From contig CAYREV010000008.1 in assembly GCA_964423345.1 (NCBI GenBank), positions 1 to 64,000 of the forward strand: 64,000 bases of DNA, in the 5' to 3' direction. A program made the position numbers and the translations under genes. Below are positions 1 to 9,448 of the stretch, in pieces. Position 1 is the first letter of the stretch, and each line of letters opens with the position of its first letter. Source of the DNA: CAYREV01 sp964423345 (GTDB lineage Bacteria > Bacteroidota > Rhodothermia > Balneolales > Balneolaceae). The notes below the pieces were generated by a model. It saw only the letters and a list, made by a program, of their open reading frames with translations, made no database searches and was not told the DNA's origin.

Positions 1-2160
1 GCGGGCGCCCATGAGGGAGAACTGCAGGGTACGCGGGATGGGCGTGGCCGTGAGGGTGAGCACGTCGACTGTGGTGCGGTATTCCTTGAGTTTCTCCTTG
101 GCGGAGACCCCGAAACGCTGCTCCTCGTCCACAATGAGCAGCCCCAGGTCGTCAAATTCGACATCCTTGGAGGTGAGCCGGTGCGTGCCTATCACGATAT
201 CCAGCTTGCCCTCCTTTAGTTTTTTCAGCGTCTTTTTCTGCCGGGACCGGCTGCGGAAACGCGAAAGCACATCGATCTTTACGGGGAAGTCTTTCATCCG
301 CCTGGAAAAAGTCTTGTAGTGTTGGTCGGCCAAAATAGTGGTAGGTACCAGCACGGCCACCTGCTTATGATCCATCACTGCCTTGAAGGCGGCACGAACG
401 GCCACTTCGGTCTTGCCAAAACCCACATCTCCGCAAACCAGCCGATCCATGGGGGTTTTCTGTTCCATATCCTCCTTGACCGCCTCGATGGCCTGCCGCT
501 GGTCGGGCGTCTCCTCAAACTCGAAACGGGCTTCGAGCTCAGTCTGCCAGGAGGAGTCGTCTTCGAAAGCGTAGGCCTCCTTGGATTTGCGCTTGGCATA
601 GAGGGTGATCAGGTCGCGGGCTATATCCTTGACCCTCTTTTTTGTCTGTGCTTTCTTGCGGGCCCATTGCCCCGAACCCAGTTTGGTGACCCGGGGGCTG
701 GTGCCCTCCTTGCCGGAATATTTCTGGATCTTGTGCAGGCTCGATACGTTGACATAGAGGACGGAGTCTTCCTTGTATTTCAACACCACCGATTCCTGCT
801 CTACGCCGCGGACTTCAATCTTCCTGAACCCGGCGAACTTGCCGATGCCGTAGTCCACATGAACCACATAATCGCCGATGCTCAGGTCCCTCAGTTCCTT
901 GAAGGAGATGCCGCCGTGATATTTTCGTTTCCTGACCCTGGGACGGTGGTAGCGGTTGAAGATCTGGTGGTCGGTGTAGACGGCCAGCCCCTTCTCCTTG
1001 AGGATAAAGCCCTGGTGGATGGTATCAATGGAGAGGTGATAGCGCAGGTCGGGGGAGGGCTCGCCCAGCAGCTCCTCAAAACGGTCTCTTTGCCCCTCAT
1101 TATCGCAAAGAATATAGGTGTCGTAACCCTGCAGGCTGTGTTCCTCGATATTTTGGCGGAGCAGCTTGATACTTCCGTTGAAATCGGGCTGTGGGGAAGC
1201 GTTCAGTCGCAGCCGGTAATCCGCTTCAACTTCTTCCGAGAAGCCGCCGAGGTGGATCTTGGGCATCTTTTCCGTTGCTTCGCTGTACTCGGAGGGCCCC
1301 AGGAACAGCTTTTCGGGCGGGGTAATGTCATCCGTCTCCCGGTCCCGGTAGTTTTCCCGGGCTTTTTCAAGGCGGTTTTCAAGCATGCCTTTGATCAGGG
1401 GCTGGTTGAACAGCAAAAGAAGCGTGTCGTCGTCAAAATAGGAGAGCAGGTGGTTTTTCTCTCCCTTGTTCAAGTTGGTGGCGTCGGGTACGATGCGGAC
1501 GATGTTCAGGAACGAGACCGAACGCTGGGAGTCCGGGTCGAACTCGCGTATGGAATCCACCTCCTCCCCGAAGAATTCCAGCCGGATGGGGTATTCGCCC
1601 GAGTAGGGGAAAATGTCTACAATGCCCCCGCGGTGTGCAAACTCTCCCGGTTCGTCGACGAACTTGACCGCCCGGTACTGCTGGTCGACCAGCGACTCCT
1701 TGAGCTCCTCAAGGTCCACCTTGTCGCCGTTTTCGATGGTCAGCGAGACGGAGGCAAAGATCTCCGAAGAGATAATTTTGTCAAAGAGGGCCTCGGCTGA
1801 GGTAACGACCACGGATTTCCGGGAATGCTGGATGGATTCCAGGACCTCGGAGCGCTGCACCATGAGCGCACTGTCGGTAATCTGCTGTTCGTCGTAGGGC
1901 TTATGGCCGGTTTGGGGGAAATAGAGCGCCTGTTCCAGATCCAGCTGGTCCAGATCGGCTTTCAGAAAACGGGCGTCCTCCGCATGGGGGTAAACCGCCA
2001 CGATGCGGTCGAACCTGCTGCTCAGTTCAGCCAGGAAAAAGGCGGGGGTGGACCCCACGAAATGATCCAGGTATACCGTGGAATCAGGGCTAAGCTGATT
2101 GCGGACCTCATCCCACGGTATACAGGAGGAGAATGTTTTGCGGACTGATTGAAGCGCCAT
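1..2160 (-). CDS. mfd: Transcription-repair coupling factor Mfd (5' part, truncated by window edge)
   Basis: Mfd is a DNA translocase that removes RNA polymerase stalled at lesions and recruits UvrA. The minus-strand frame opens with ATG at 2160 and stays open for 720 codons to base 1; the rest lies outside the window (the family is usually about 1,100 or more residues). Visible parts: an N-terminal UvrB-like region; an RNA-polymerase-interacting CarD-type domain around residue 427 (GDYVVHVDYGIGKF); a helicase Walker A (GDVGFGKT) near residue 576; the motif DEEQRFGV near residue 675; and TATPIPRT near residue 706, typical of the Mfd/RecG branch. It is divergent from the GWxTD gene across about 200 bp. 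Identification is secure; only the missing C-terminus is uncertain. Confidence 0.96.
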   Translation of the reverse strand, partial: MALQSVRKTFSSCIPWDEVRNQLSPDSTVYLDHFVGSTPAFFLAELSSRFDRIVAVYPHAEDARFLKADLDQLDLEQALYFPQTGHKPYDEQQITDSALMVQRSEVLESIQHSRKSVVVTSAEALFDKIISSEIFASVSLTIENGDKVDLEELKESLVDQQYRAVKFVDEPGEFAHRGGIVDIFPYSGEYPIRLEFFGEEVDSIREFDPDSQRSVSFLNIVRIVPDATNLNKGEKNHLLSYFDDDTLLLLFNQPLIKGMLENRLEKARENYRDRETDDITPPEKLFLGPSEYSEATEKMPKIHLGGFSEEVEADYRLRLNASPQPDFNGSIKLLRQNIEEHSLQGYDTYILCDNEGQRDRFEELLGEPSPDLRYHLSIDTIHQGFILKEKGLAVYTDHQIFNRYHRPRVRKRKYHGGISFKELRDLSIGDYVVHVDYGIGKFAGFRKIEVRGVEQESVVLKYKEDSVLYVNVSSLHKIQKYSGKEGTSPRVTKLGSGQWARKKAQTKKRVKDIARDLITLYAKRKSKEAYAFEDDSSWQTELEARFEFEETPDQRQAIEAVKEDMEQKTPMDRLVCGDVGFGKTEVAVRAAFKAVMDHKQVAVLVPTTILADQHYKTFSRRMKDFPVKIDVLSRFRSRSRQKKTLKKLKEGKLDIVIGTHRLTSKDVEFDDLGLLIVDEEQRFGVSAKEKLKEYRTTVDVLTLTATPIPRTLQFSLMGAR

Positions 2161-2363
2161 GTCTATAAATAGATTAAAGCTGAAAATAAGGGATATCCTA
2201 AAATAGGTCTAATCTAACAGGGATTAAAAGGTATAAATTTCTTTTTGCCGATGGGGCAGTCGGTAGGCCAGATTCCTATTGACCATAGTTTTTATTATAA
2301 TACTTGGTAGTACCGCATAAGTAAGGAATAGTCGGTACGGTACCCTATTTAAAAGGCCCTGCC
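2161..2363. other. Divergent intergenic region mfd / GWxTD gene
   Basis: AT-rich spacer of about 200 bp between two outward-facing genes, so it should hold both promoters. A TATAAT-like stretch lies near 2295-2300, but the nearest TTGACC is only 11 bp upstream of it, too close for a standard sigma-70 promoter. No RNA gene or repeat was recognised. Confidence 0.4.
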
Positions 2364-4448
2364 ATGGATCGTAGGCTTATCATATCACTTCTGCTCTTCT
2401 CATGTATATGGCTCGCACCGGTGCAGTCGGGGGTTGGTACGGAAAAATTATGGAAGGATGGAAAAGAAGCCGCATCGTCCGGCCAGTATGAAAAAGCACT
2501 TCATATTTGGGAGTCAGCCCGCGACAGTACCTCTTCGGCCGGCTACCGGCCCGACCCCAGGATCGGTTTTGATTATATTGAACTGGTAAGCAGAAGAAAG
2601 ATGAAAGACTACTACCGGAAAGCTACCGGTATGTATTACTGGGGGTTGTCGGGCAGTTGCAGCAGCAAGTACAGGGAGGAGGTGGAGACGGAGCTGGAGC
2701 GTATCAAGCCACTTATTACGAGAAAGGAATACAAGCAATGGCATTCCTATCTTGACCGTGAGCCGGGCCGGGTGTGCAGGGAGATCTCTAAATTCTGGAA
2801 GCAGATCGATCCGACCATCTCCACCCAATACAACGAACGCCTTATAGAACACTGGCAACGTATTGCCTATGCACGGGAAAACTTCACCAGAAACAGGTCG
2901 ACCATTTATGATGCCGATGAACGGGCTAATATCTATGTCAAACTGGGCGAGCCGGACAGAAAAAAATCCGGCAGCCTCGGCTTCAGCCAGCCCCTGGTCC
3001 GCTCTTGGGTCAATGATATCATAGACCGGCAGTTCAGGGGAGGGGGGTCGTCAGTGTCGTCGGGATCCGACTCCAGCGGGAGTGCCGGAGATGCGGTAGG
3101 CACCAACTCGGAGGCAAGCAGTGCCCAGCAGAGTATGGGGGCGCTGTGGGCCCGCATAGAGTTGGCCGACCGTTTTACCAAGCAGGCGGAGCTGCTCCAC
3201 AGGTATCAGCATTACGAGGTGTGGATATACTACGAGCCGTTGAAAAACAACGACGATAACCTGGTCTATGTCTTCGGTGAGGACGGGGATACCGGGCACT
3301 TTGGCCTTCGGAGATCACTGGACGAGATGATTCCGGACAAGGCTTTTCGTAACCGGTCGGCAAAAGGATCGCTGTTGAGGCCGGGACTGTTGTTGCAGCT
3401 GATGTATTACCAGCAGTTGATGCATATGGACAACTATTTCGCGGATGCCTTCAGCTCCCTGGAGTCCCGCATCATGACGACCAACGGCCTGCATCCGAGG
3501 ACTTCTTTCAGCGTCAAGACCCAGAATGAGCACAAGCTTGGCTATATTCAGACCCGTGCCCCCGAACAGAAGTCTAAATATGTAGAGAATATTCCCGATA
3601 TCAATTTAAGCCTGTATCAGTACCGGTTTCTGGATGAAACCAACACTCCGTTCCTGGCTACCTACCTGGAGGGGAAACCGCAAAAAGCGTTCTTTTTTGA
3701 CCAGGTTAAGAGCAACAATTTTGACGACAATGCCTATCAGCTTCGGTTTTATTCGCGGGTTGCTGACGAGAACCATGACATCCTTTATACCGGTTCCAGG
3801 AACAGTACGATTGAAACCTCGGGCCGGGGTAATGTGGACCGGATGAAACCTTCCACGGCATATATGGAAATTCCCCATATATCCAGCCAAATCACGCAGA
3901 GTTTTACCGCCGAGCTTCTCAACCGCCATAAAGAAGAGGGGAAAATCGGCGACAACGTTTTCCCGGAAAAGGTTCGGGCATTGGAACTGGTCCAAAATGA
4001 ACAGCCCGACCGGCTTTCGACGGATAGGTCGGTGCTGGAGATGAGCGATGTCATATTGGGAATAAAGGCGGATGATAGAGATTCGGGGATGAACCACCTT
4101 ACCTCTTTCGAGGTCGTCAACGATCGAACGATCCCGAAAGACAAAAACCTGAGAATTTATTTTGAGGTATACCACCTCTCGGAAACTCCGCAGGGTGCCA
4201 ATACCTTCAAGGTGGAATACCAGGTAAGGCCGAGGAACCGGAATTTTTTCCAGCGGCTGTTCGGCAAGAAGGAGAACGAGGTGGGACTCATACTAAACTT
4301 TGAATCACCCGATTCGTTTTATGAATGTGACCTGGAAATAGTTACCTCCTCTTTTGAAGAGGGGAAATATGAGTTGTCCCTTACAGTTATAGAACCTGCC
4401 ACGGGAAGAGAGAAAAGCAAAAAGCTGGATTTCGAGATTGTCCGCTGA
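2364..4448 (+). CDS. Secreted GWxTD-domain protein
   Basis: A 694-residue protein with a signal peptide (about residues 1-23: basic start, hydrophobic LLLFSCIWLAP). Residues 156-198 carry the conserved helix (EHWQRIAYAR) and then IYVKLGEPD at 190-198, the counterpart of the 'DRG.vYI.yGePD' core of GWxTD proteins, which are common in FCB bacteria and of unknown function. A Ser/Gly-rich, low-complexity linker follows at about residues 225-255. The C-terminal third looks beta-rich, ending in a stretch that resembles the family's C-terminal domain. It is longer than many homologues. It stands alone, divergent from mfd, with the relic of a paralogue directly behind it. Function unknown; presumably periplasmic or cell-surface. 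Confidence 0.75.
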   Translation: MDRRLIISLLLFSCIWLAPVQSGVGTEKLWKDGKEAASSGQYEKALHIWESARDSTSSAGYRPDPRIGFDYIELVSRRKMKDYYRKATGMYYWGLSGSCSSKYREEVETELERIKPLITRKEYKQWHSYLDREPGRVCREISKFWKQIDPTISTQYNERLIEHWQRIAYARENFTRNRSTIYDADERANIYVKLGEPDRKKSGSLGFSQPLVRSWVNDIIDRQFRGGGSSVSSGSDSSGSAGDAVGTNSEASSAQQSMGALWARIELADRFTKQAELLHRYQHYEVWIYYEPLKNNDDNLVYVFGEDGDTGHFGLRRSLDEMIPDKAFRNRSAKGSLLRPGLLLQLMYYQQLMHMDNYFADAFSSLESRIMTTNGLHPRTSFSVKTQNEHKLGYIQTRAPEQKSKYVENIPDINLSLYQYRFLDETNTPFLATYLEGKPQKAFFFDQVKSNNFDDNAYQLRFYSRVADENHDILYTGSRNSTIETSGRGNVDRMKPSTAYMEIPHISSQITQSFTAELLNRHKEEGKIGDNVFPEKVRALELVQNEQPDRLSTDRSVLEMSDVILGIKADDRDSGMNHLTSFEVVNDRTIPKDKNLRIYFEVYHLSETPQGANTFKVEYQVRPRNRNFFQRLFGKKENEVGLILNFESPDSFYECDLEIVTSSFEEGKYELSLTVIEPATGREKSKKLDFEIVR

Positions 4449-4613
4449 TATAACGAGCGGTTGCTGGAGCATTGGCAACGGATTGCCTATGCCCGCAACC
4501 ATTTCAGGCGAAACCGTTCTTTCGTTTACGGAGTCGATGAACGGTCCCTCATATAGGTAAGGCACGGCAAAGCCGATGATGTGAGAAAAGGAGTGAACAC
4601 GTTCCACCCATAA
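4449..4613 (+). pseudogene. Relic fragment of a second GWxTD gene
   Basis: Starting at the base after the stop codon of the GWxTD gene, the same frame reads YNERLLEHWQRIAYAR and continues to ERSLI, then TAG (4554-4556), then VRHGKADDVRKGVN and a TAA at 4611-4613. This aligns without gaps to residues 156-203 of the intact gene (YNERLIEHWQRIAYAR...), with about 25 of the first 35 residues identical. The TAG falls exactly where the intact protein has Tyr191. There is no start codon and no homologous flanking sequence. The divergence suggests remains of an old tandem paralogue, not a recent duplication. Confidence 0.75.
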
Positions 4614-4681
4614 AGCTTTTGTCTAGGAGAGAGGTGGAGCGCTGAGTGGATTTTATCATTGCAGACAAGCCGTGATTATGG

Positions 4682-5674
4682 TCAGTCCATCTCCGTCCTG
4701 AATACAATTTTTTCAGAGATGACCGCAAACAGCAGAAGGAAGAAGGCGGGTAAAAGGAAACGCGGATAGAGATCCTTGTAATCGGTATAGATGAGCTCTT
4801 CTATCTCGGTTTTCTCCAATTCGTCAATGCGGCTGTATATCTGCTGCAGTTTGGGGGTGTCGGTAGCCCGGAAATAGCTACCGTCGGTCATTTGCGCTAT
4901 TGTCCCAAGCATCTCCTCGTCGATATCAACCTCCACATTCTGATATCTCTTGCCGAAGATGGGATCTTGCACGGGATAGGGGGCCGTCCCGCGGGTACCG
5001 GCACCGATGGTATACATTTTGATGCCATAGGTGACCGCCAGGTCGGCCGCCGTCACGGGGTCAATTTCGCCGGAGTTGTTCTGGCCGTCGGTCAACAATA
5101 TAATGACCTTGCTTTTCGCCTTGCTTTCCTTGAGTCGGTTTACCGCAGTTGCAATGCCCATGCCAATGGCGGTACCGTCTTCAATGATGCCCATCTGTAC
5201 GTCGTTCAGCAACTGCTTCAGCAGGGTATAGTCGAGTGTGGGCGGAACCACCGTAAAACTCTTCCGGGCAAAAACGACCAGCCCGATACGGTCGGATACC
5301 CTCTTGTCAATAAAGTCGACCGCTACATTGCGGGCGGCTTCAAATCTATTCGGTTTCAGGTCTTCGGCTTTCATGGAGGTGGAGATGTCGAGCGCCAACA
5401 CAATATCGATGCCTTCCGCATTGCGTTCCACCGTAGTGTTTTTAAACTGGGGACGTGCCAAAGCCATTACTATCAAGGCAAATGCGATCCACTTGAAGAG
5501 AGGGGCGATCCAAACGCCGAAACGCTTCCAGTTGCCCGGCAGGTTATGGAGTTTCGAAGTATCCGAAAACAACAGGCTGGGGCGGCGGTTGGTATAATAG
5601 CGCCATATATGCAATCCTATCAGGAGAGGCAGTAACAGCAGCAGCCAGAGCCATCCGGGGTTCGACCAAATCAT
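4682..5674 (-). CDS. batA: BatA-type von Willebrand factor A membrane protein
   Basis: A 330-residue protein with hydrophobic segments at about residues 7-24, 56-73 and 305-325. Between them is a VWA domain whose metal-ion-dependent adhesion site begins D96-x-S98-x-S100 (LALDISTS) and continues with EDGTAIG and LLTDGQNNSG. This layout is typical of BatA, a protein of the Bacteroides aerotolerance/MoxR-associated system, which is thought to hold an envelope-facing VWA scaffold; its biochemical role is unsettled. Its ATG overlaps the stop of the upstream BatD-like gene (ATGA at 5671-5674), so the two are translationally coupled. No batB follows, which is unusual, and the DUF58 partner lies 9 kb away. 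Confidence 0.85.
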   Translation of the reverse strand: MIWSNPGWLWLLLLLPLLIGLHIWRYYTNRRPSLLFSDTSKLHNLPGNWKRFGVWIAPLFKWIAFALIVMALARPQFKNTTVERNAEGIDIVLALDISTSMKAEDLKPNRFEAARNVAVDFIDKRVSDRIGLVVFARKSFTVVPPTLDYTLLKQLLNDVQMGIIEDGTAIGMGIATAVNRLKESKAKSKVIILLTDGQNNSGEIDPVTAADLAVTYGIKMYTIGAGTRGTAPYPVQDPIFGKRYQNVEVDIDEEMLGTIAQMTDGSYFRATDTPKLQQIYSRIDELEKTEIEELIYTDYKDLYPRFLLPAFFLLLFAVISEKIVFRTEMD

Positions 5675-6690
5675 TCTCGTTCACCTGATTGTTTTTGTTC
5701 AGAATTAAACGCGGCTCTTCTTTGCTCATCCTCTCTCTCATGCTTTTTTCGGAGCCGTTCGATACGTTCCCGGTCGATTTCGCGGGCGCGGTCCAGGAAA
5801 GCATCGGCTTTCTCCAGTGCGGTGTCTGCCTGGGACTGAGTGGGAGTGAAATTGGCAAATTTAACCATGTCGGCTTCCCGGAGGACATCCCGTGTTTTTT
5901 TCACCAGTTCCTCGTCAACGGCCCTGCGGTTGAGCTCATACAGTATTTCCCGGCTGGTCGATTCCAATGCGGGTATTCGGTATAGATTTTCGAAATACTC
6001 GCGGATGGCATCGCCCAGCTCTACATAGAATTCCTTGAAGGCCTCTTTGGAGTCCGGCCTAATGGCATTAAGGCCATCCAGCCTGTTTTCAAGGCGGTCC
6101 AGCGGATTGCGGAAGGGGGTGGGCGTAAATACGGCCTGCTCCTTCTCCTGGGATTCCTCCACCTTCTGCCGGTAGAGCCGGTATAGATACCATCCGGCAA
6201 CTCCGAGAAGCAACAGCGCCAAAGCATAGGGCCACCATTGTGCGGCGAAATCAAAAATGGGTTTAAGAGGCCTGAAGTTCTCCTGTTTTCCCTGTATGGT
6301 ACTCTCAAAGTGGATGGGGACGGCTTTAGTGTAGACCGTGCTGGTGTCGGTATTGCGCACCAGATGTATGGGGAGCTCACCGACCGTGGTGTCTCCGGAG
6401 CCGAAAAACTGAAGACGGTATACAAGGCTGTCTTTAAAATCCGTTACCTGGTAACGTTGCAGGGACCTGATTTCAAAAGAGGAGCCGAAAAGCGTGGAAT
6501 CCGGGTATTGGATATCGTCATACAACCGGTCTTTATTCAGCACAATGACGTATGAAAAGGTGTCGCCCACCTTAAGCGAGTCTACCGTCGCATATTCGGT
6601 AACCACCTGGGCGGTAGCGGGCTTCGTGAGGAGAAGCAAGCCGAAAATGAACGGCAAAAATTTAAATAATAAACTGCGTGGGTTGAACAA
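5671..6690 (-). CDS. BatD-like membrane-anchored protein
   Basis: A 339-residue protein: signal peptide 1-28 (ending TKPATAQ), a periplasmic beta-rich domain of about 120 residues, one membrane segment at about 152-171 (WWPYALALLLLGVAGWYLY), and a charged cytoplasmic tail that ends in a Glu/Arg-rich coiled coil. Its position directly before batA matches the BatD/DUF4381-like gene found there in Bacteroidota Bat operons. The start is TTG (6688-6690); the codons upstream reach a TAG after only three triplets, and no ATG precedes the signal peptide. Role inferred from context: an assembly partner of the VWA protein. The exact family assignment is less certain than the topology. Confidence 0.65.
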   Translation of the reverse strand: MFNPRSLLFKFLPFIFGLLLLTKPATAQVVTEYATVDSLKVGDTFSYVIVLNKDRLYDDIQYPDSTLFGSSFEIRSLQRYQVTDFKDSLVYRLQFFGSGDTTVGELPIHLVRNTDTSTVYTKAVPIHFESTIQGKQENFRPLKPIFDFAAQWWPYALALLLLGVAGWYLYRLYRQKVEESQEKEQAVFTPTPFRNPLDRLENRLDGLNAIRPDSKEAFKEFYVELGDAIREYFENLYRIPALESTSREILYELNRRAVDEELVKKTRDVLREADMVKFANFTPTQSQADTALEKADAFLDRAREIDRERIERLRKKHEREDEQRRAAFNSEQKQSGERE

Positions 6691-6901
6691 GGCTTCGGGC
6701 TAGGTTGATCCTTTGAATGCTAACAAGTCTACCGGGCACATATTATACGGTGTCCGTTTATTGGCGCTTAAAATAGAAAATTCTGCCTACAGGGGAAAAG
6801 GGCGATTATTGCAGCCTGATCTTTTTGCAGCAGACCCTGCATTACACCTCAATAAATGGTATGTTAGGTGCTTTGAAATCGACAATGTTATCAACGGCTC
6901 C

Positions 6902-8170
6902 ATGCGATCTTTTCTTATCCTCACTATTGCCATATCATTTTTAACCTATTGCAACCGGACGGAGTCCATACAGCCTCCGGCAGCACCTGATACCGCCGCT
7001 GCCGTAGCGCCGGGAGGGAGTATACCTGTGTACGACTCCTTCGGTTTCAGGATTGATACGACCATTGTGCAGGATTACCGGGTGCGCAGGAATGAAAGCC
7101 TGTATCTGATCCTTGATAAATTCAATTTTACCGACCGTGAAATATATAGGGTCACAAGGCGGATCAGGGATATTGTCGACGTGCGTTCCTTCAGGCCGGG
7201 GCAGCGCTACCGGGTCTACGCATCCAGGGATGGAGCAGAGGAGGCAAAGTTGGCCCGGCTGGTTTGGCAACCCAACCCCGTGGAATATGTAGTATTTGAT
7301 TGGCAGGATTCGCTGAATATTTACAAATCCCGAAAGACCATAAGCACCCAGCTGGAAGTTGCCTCGGCTTCCATAGAGAACTCCCTTTATGAGACGATGA
7401 CAAGGAATCGTCTCAATCCCCAGCTGGCCTACAAGTTATCGGAAATTTATGCATGGCAGATCGATTTTTTCAGCTTGAGGGAGGGAGACCGCTTCAGCAT
7501 CCTTTACGAGAAAAAATATGTCGACGATGCCTATTACGATATTGGGGAGATAAAGGCCGTACAGTTCAGGCACAGGGGGGAGGTCTATACGGCCATCAAA
7601 TTTGAAAATGAAGAGATCGACGGTTATTTCGATGCCGCGGGCAACAGCGTGCAGAAAGCGCTGCTGAAAGCCCCCTTTGCCTACAGCCAAAGGATCAGTT
7701 CGGGATTTTCACATAGCCGGTTTCATCCCGTCCTGAAGCGAAGGATCCCCCACTACGGTGTGGATTATGCGGCACCCCATGGAACTCCCGTGCTTTCTGT
7801 AGGGGATGGAACAGTGACCGAGGCCCGCTACCGCGGGGCAAACGGCAATATAGTCAAGGTACGCCACAACAGTTCCTACGAAACGGCCTATCTGCATCTC
7901 AGTGGGTTTGCCCGTGGTATCCGAAAAGGAAGCCGGGTAAAGCAGGGGCAGGTTATCGGCTATGTGGGAAGGACGGGACGGGTGACGGGTACGCATCTCG
8001 ACTACCGCATTTACCGCAACGGGCGTCCGGTCAACCCGCTTACCATCGACCTGCCGGCCTCCGATTCCATTCCTGAAGAGGCTATGGAATCCTTTAAGGA
8101 AGTCAGGGAGCGGTACCTGCAAAGGCTGGAACGCAGGGATGGTCGCCGTCCCCTGCTGTCGGCCCAATAA
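6902..8170 (+). CDS. M23/LytM-family protein with altered zinc motif, probable lipoprotein
   Basis: I start at ATG 6902 because it begins a hydrophobic export signal (FLILTIAISFLTYC) with a possible lipobox Cys; an upstream ATG at 6713 would add 63 non-conserved residues. The product has 422 residues. The middle part includes a segment similar to the OapA/LysM-like N-domains of such proteins. The C-terminal LytM domain shows the first zinc motif H284-YGV-D288 and YLHLSGF. The final motif reads T-H365-L-D367 instead of the usual H-x-H, so the third zinc ligand is Asp. It may be a peptidoglycan endopeptidase variant or, like EnvC/NlpD, a non-catalytic amidase activator. It ends 9 bp from the convergent permease gene. 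Confidence 0.8.
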   Translation: MRSFLILTIAISFLTYCNRTESIQPPAAPDTAAAVAPGGSIPVYDSFGFRIDTTIVQDYRVRRNESLYLILDKFNFTDREIYRVTRRIRDIVDVRSFRPGQRYRVYASRDGAEEAKLARLVWQPNPVEYVVFDWQDSLNIYKSRKTISTQLEVASASIENSLYETMTRNRLNPQLAYKLSEIYAWQIDFFSLREGDRFSILYEKKYVDDAYYDIGEIKAVQFRHRGEVYTAIKFENEEIDGYFDAAGNSVQKALLKAPFAYSQRISSGFSHSRFHPVLKRRIPHYGVDYAAPHGTPVLSVGDGTVTEARYRGANGNIVKVRHNSSYETAYLHLSGFARGIRKGSRVKQGQVIGYVGRTGRVTGTHLDYRIYRNGRPVNPLTIDLPASDSIPEEAMESFKEVRERYLQRLERRDGRRPLLSAQ

Positions 8171-8179
8171 AGTTTGGTT

Positions 8180-9406
8180 CTACCGTCCGTAGGCAATGAC
8201 TTTGAGCGGGTCGGTATTGGAAGCGATGCGCGCGGGCAGCCATGAGGCCAGGGCACAAAGAATAATGGTCACCACCGCCACTATAACGAAGTCGAGGCCG
8301 TGAGGCTCAACCGGCGCATACGACATGTAGTAATTCTGTTCGGAGAGAGGGATGATCTTGTAGGTACTTTGCAGCCAGGCAAAGGCCAGCGACAGGGCCA
8401 TCCCTATAGCCAGCCCCACCGTTGCCACGAAAAAGCCTTCCAGCAGGAATATGGTCCGCACTTTCTTGCTGTGGGTGCCGATGGTTTTCAGAATGCCTAT
8501 GTCGCGGGTGCGTTCGATGACCATCATCAGGATGGTTCCTATCAGATTAAAGGCAGCAACGATAATCATTACACTGATAACAAAAGGGATCGTCTGCTCC
8601 TGCAGGTCGACCCAGGCAAAAATATTCCCATATTTGTCATATATACTTTCGGTGAAGTAGGGGAAGGGCAGCTGGGCAGCCAGCTTGTCGTCAAATGATT
8701 TGATGGTGGATTGATCCCCGAGCCGTATCTCTATCGTGGAGGCGTGGCGGACAGGCATCTGGAAAAGCTCCCGGGCATGGCGTTTGTCCACCAGCGCAAA
8801 GATGTCGTCGAACTGTTCCACTCCCGTTTGATAAATACCGGATACCCTAAACTGTTTTATTTCGGGTGAGCTCAGCGGCGACGGGAGTCCCTCGATCGTA
8901 TAGGATGTCAGTACCGTGCCCACCTTTGCGTTGAGGGTCCTGGCCATCTTGTTTCCCAGGATGAGGCCCGGAAGCCCCGTGGAATCTGTCGAAAGGTCAT
9001 ACTTGCCCCGGTTGATATATTCTTTCAAGTCGGTGATGTCGCCATCCGGCTGTACGCCCTTGATTAGGACCCCGGTAACCTCTTCGGATGATTGTATCAT
9101 AGCCTGTCCCGTTATGACGCCCTGGGCCTGTTTGATTTCAGGGTACTTCTGCAATGTTGTGAGAAGGGTATCGGCGCGGTAGAGGGGATCGTCTGAAAAG
9201 GTGGTAACCGTAATATGGGGGGCGAAGCCCAGCACCTTGTTGTCGATGGTAGACTTGAAACCGTGAACGATCGAAAGCGCAATGAGGAGGCCGGCCGAAC
9301 CGATGGCTACGCCTGTAATGGCCATCACCTTGATAAAGGAAAGGAAGCGGGATCCCTTTCGCTTCCCTTTAAAATAACGCAGGGCTAAGTACCACTCGAA
9401 TTTCAT
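8180..9406 (-). CDS. LolC/LolE-type ABC transporter permease
   Basis: A 408-residue inner-membrane protein with the FtsX/MacB topology: one N-terminal membrane helix (about residues 25-48), a periplasmic domain of roughly 210 residues, then three C-terminal helices (about 275-300, 322-348, 375-395). The N-terminal YLALRYFKGKRKGSRFLSFI and the ERTRDIGILKTIG motif are typical of lipoprotein-releasing permeases, which extract outer-membrane lipoproteins for handover to LolA. A single permease gene is usual in FCB bacteria. No ATPase (LolD) gene is in the window. It lies 42 bp behind lysS on the same strand and is probably cotranscribed. Confidence 0.88.
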   Translation of the reverse strand: MKFEWYLALRYFKGKRKGSRFLSFIKVMAITGVAIGSAGLLIALSIVHGFKSTIDNKVLGFAPHITVTTFSDDPLYRADTLLTTLQKYPEIKQAQGVITGQAMIQSSEEVTGVLIKGVQPDGDITDLKEYINRGKYDLSTDSTGLPGLILGNKMARTLNAKVGTVLTSYTIEGLPSPLSSPEIKQFRVSGIYQTGVEQFDDIFALVDKRHARELFQMPVRHASTIEIRLGDQSTIKSFDDKLAAQLPFPYFTESIYDKYGNIFAWVDLQEQTIPFVISVMIIVAAFNLIGTILMMVIERTRDIGILKTIGTHSKKVRTIFLLEGFFVATVGLAIGMALSLAFAWLQSTYKIIPLSEQNYYMSYAPVEPHGLDFVIVAVVTIILCALASWLPARIASNTDPLKVIAYGR

Positions 9407-9448
9407 TACGCTCTGAATATTGATTGTTTATGGGTCGAATCCCGCTAC

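Noticed and set aside
319..1800. A 493-codon open frame on the plus strand opposite mfd
   Set aside because: It is the antisense shadow of the mfd coding frame, which carries all helicase motifs; its own sequence has no recognisable domain.
6713..6901. N-terminal extension of the M23 gene from ATG 6713
   Set aside because: It would place 63 residues ahead of a good export signal, so the ATG at 6902 is preferred.
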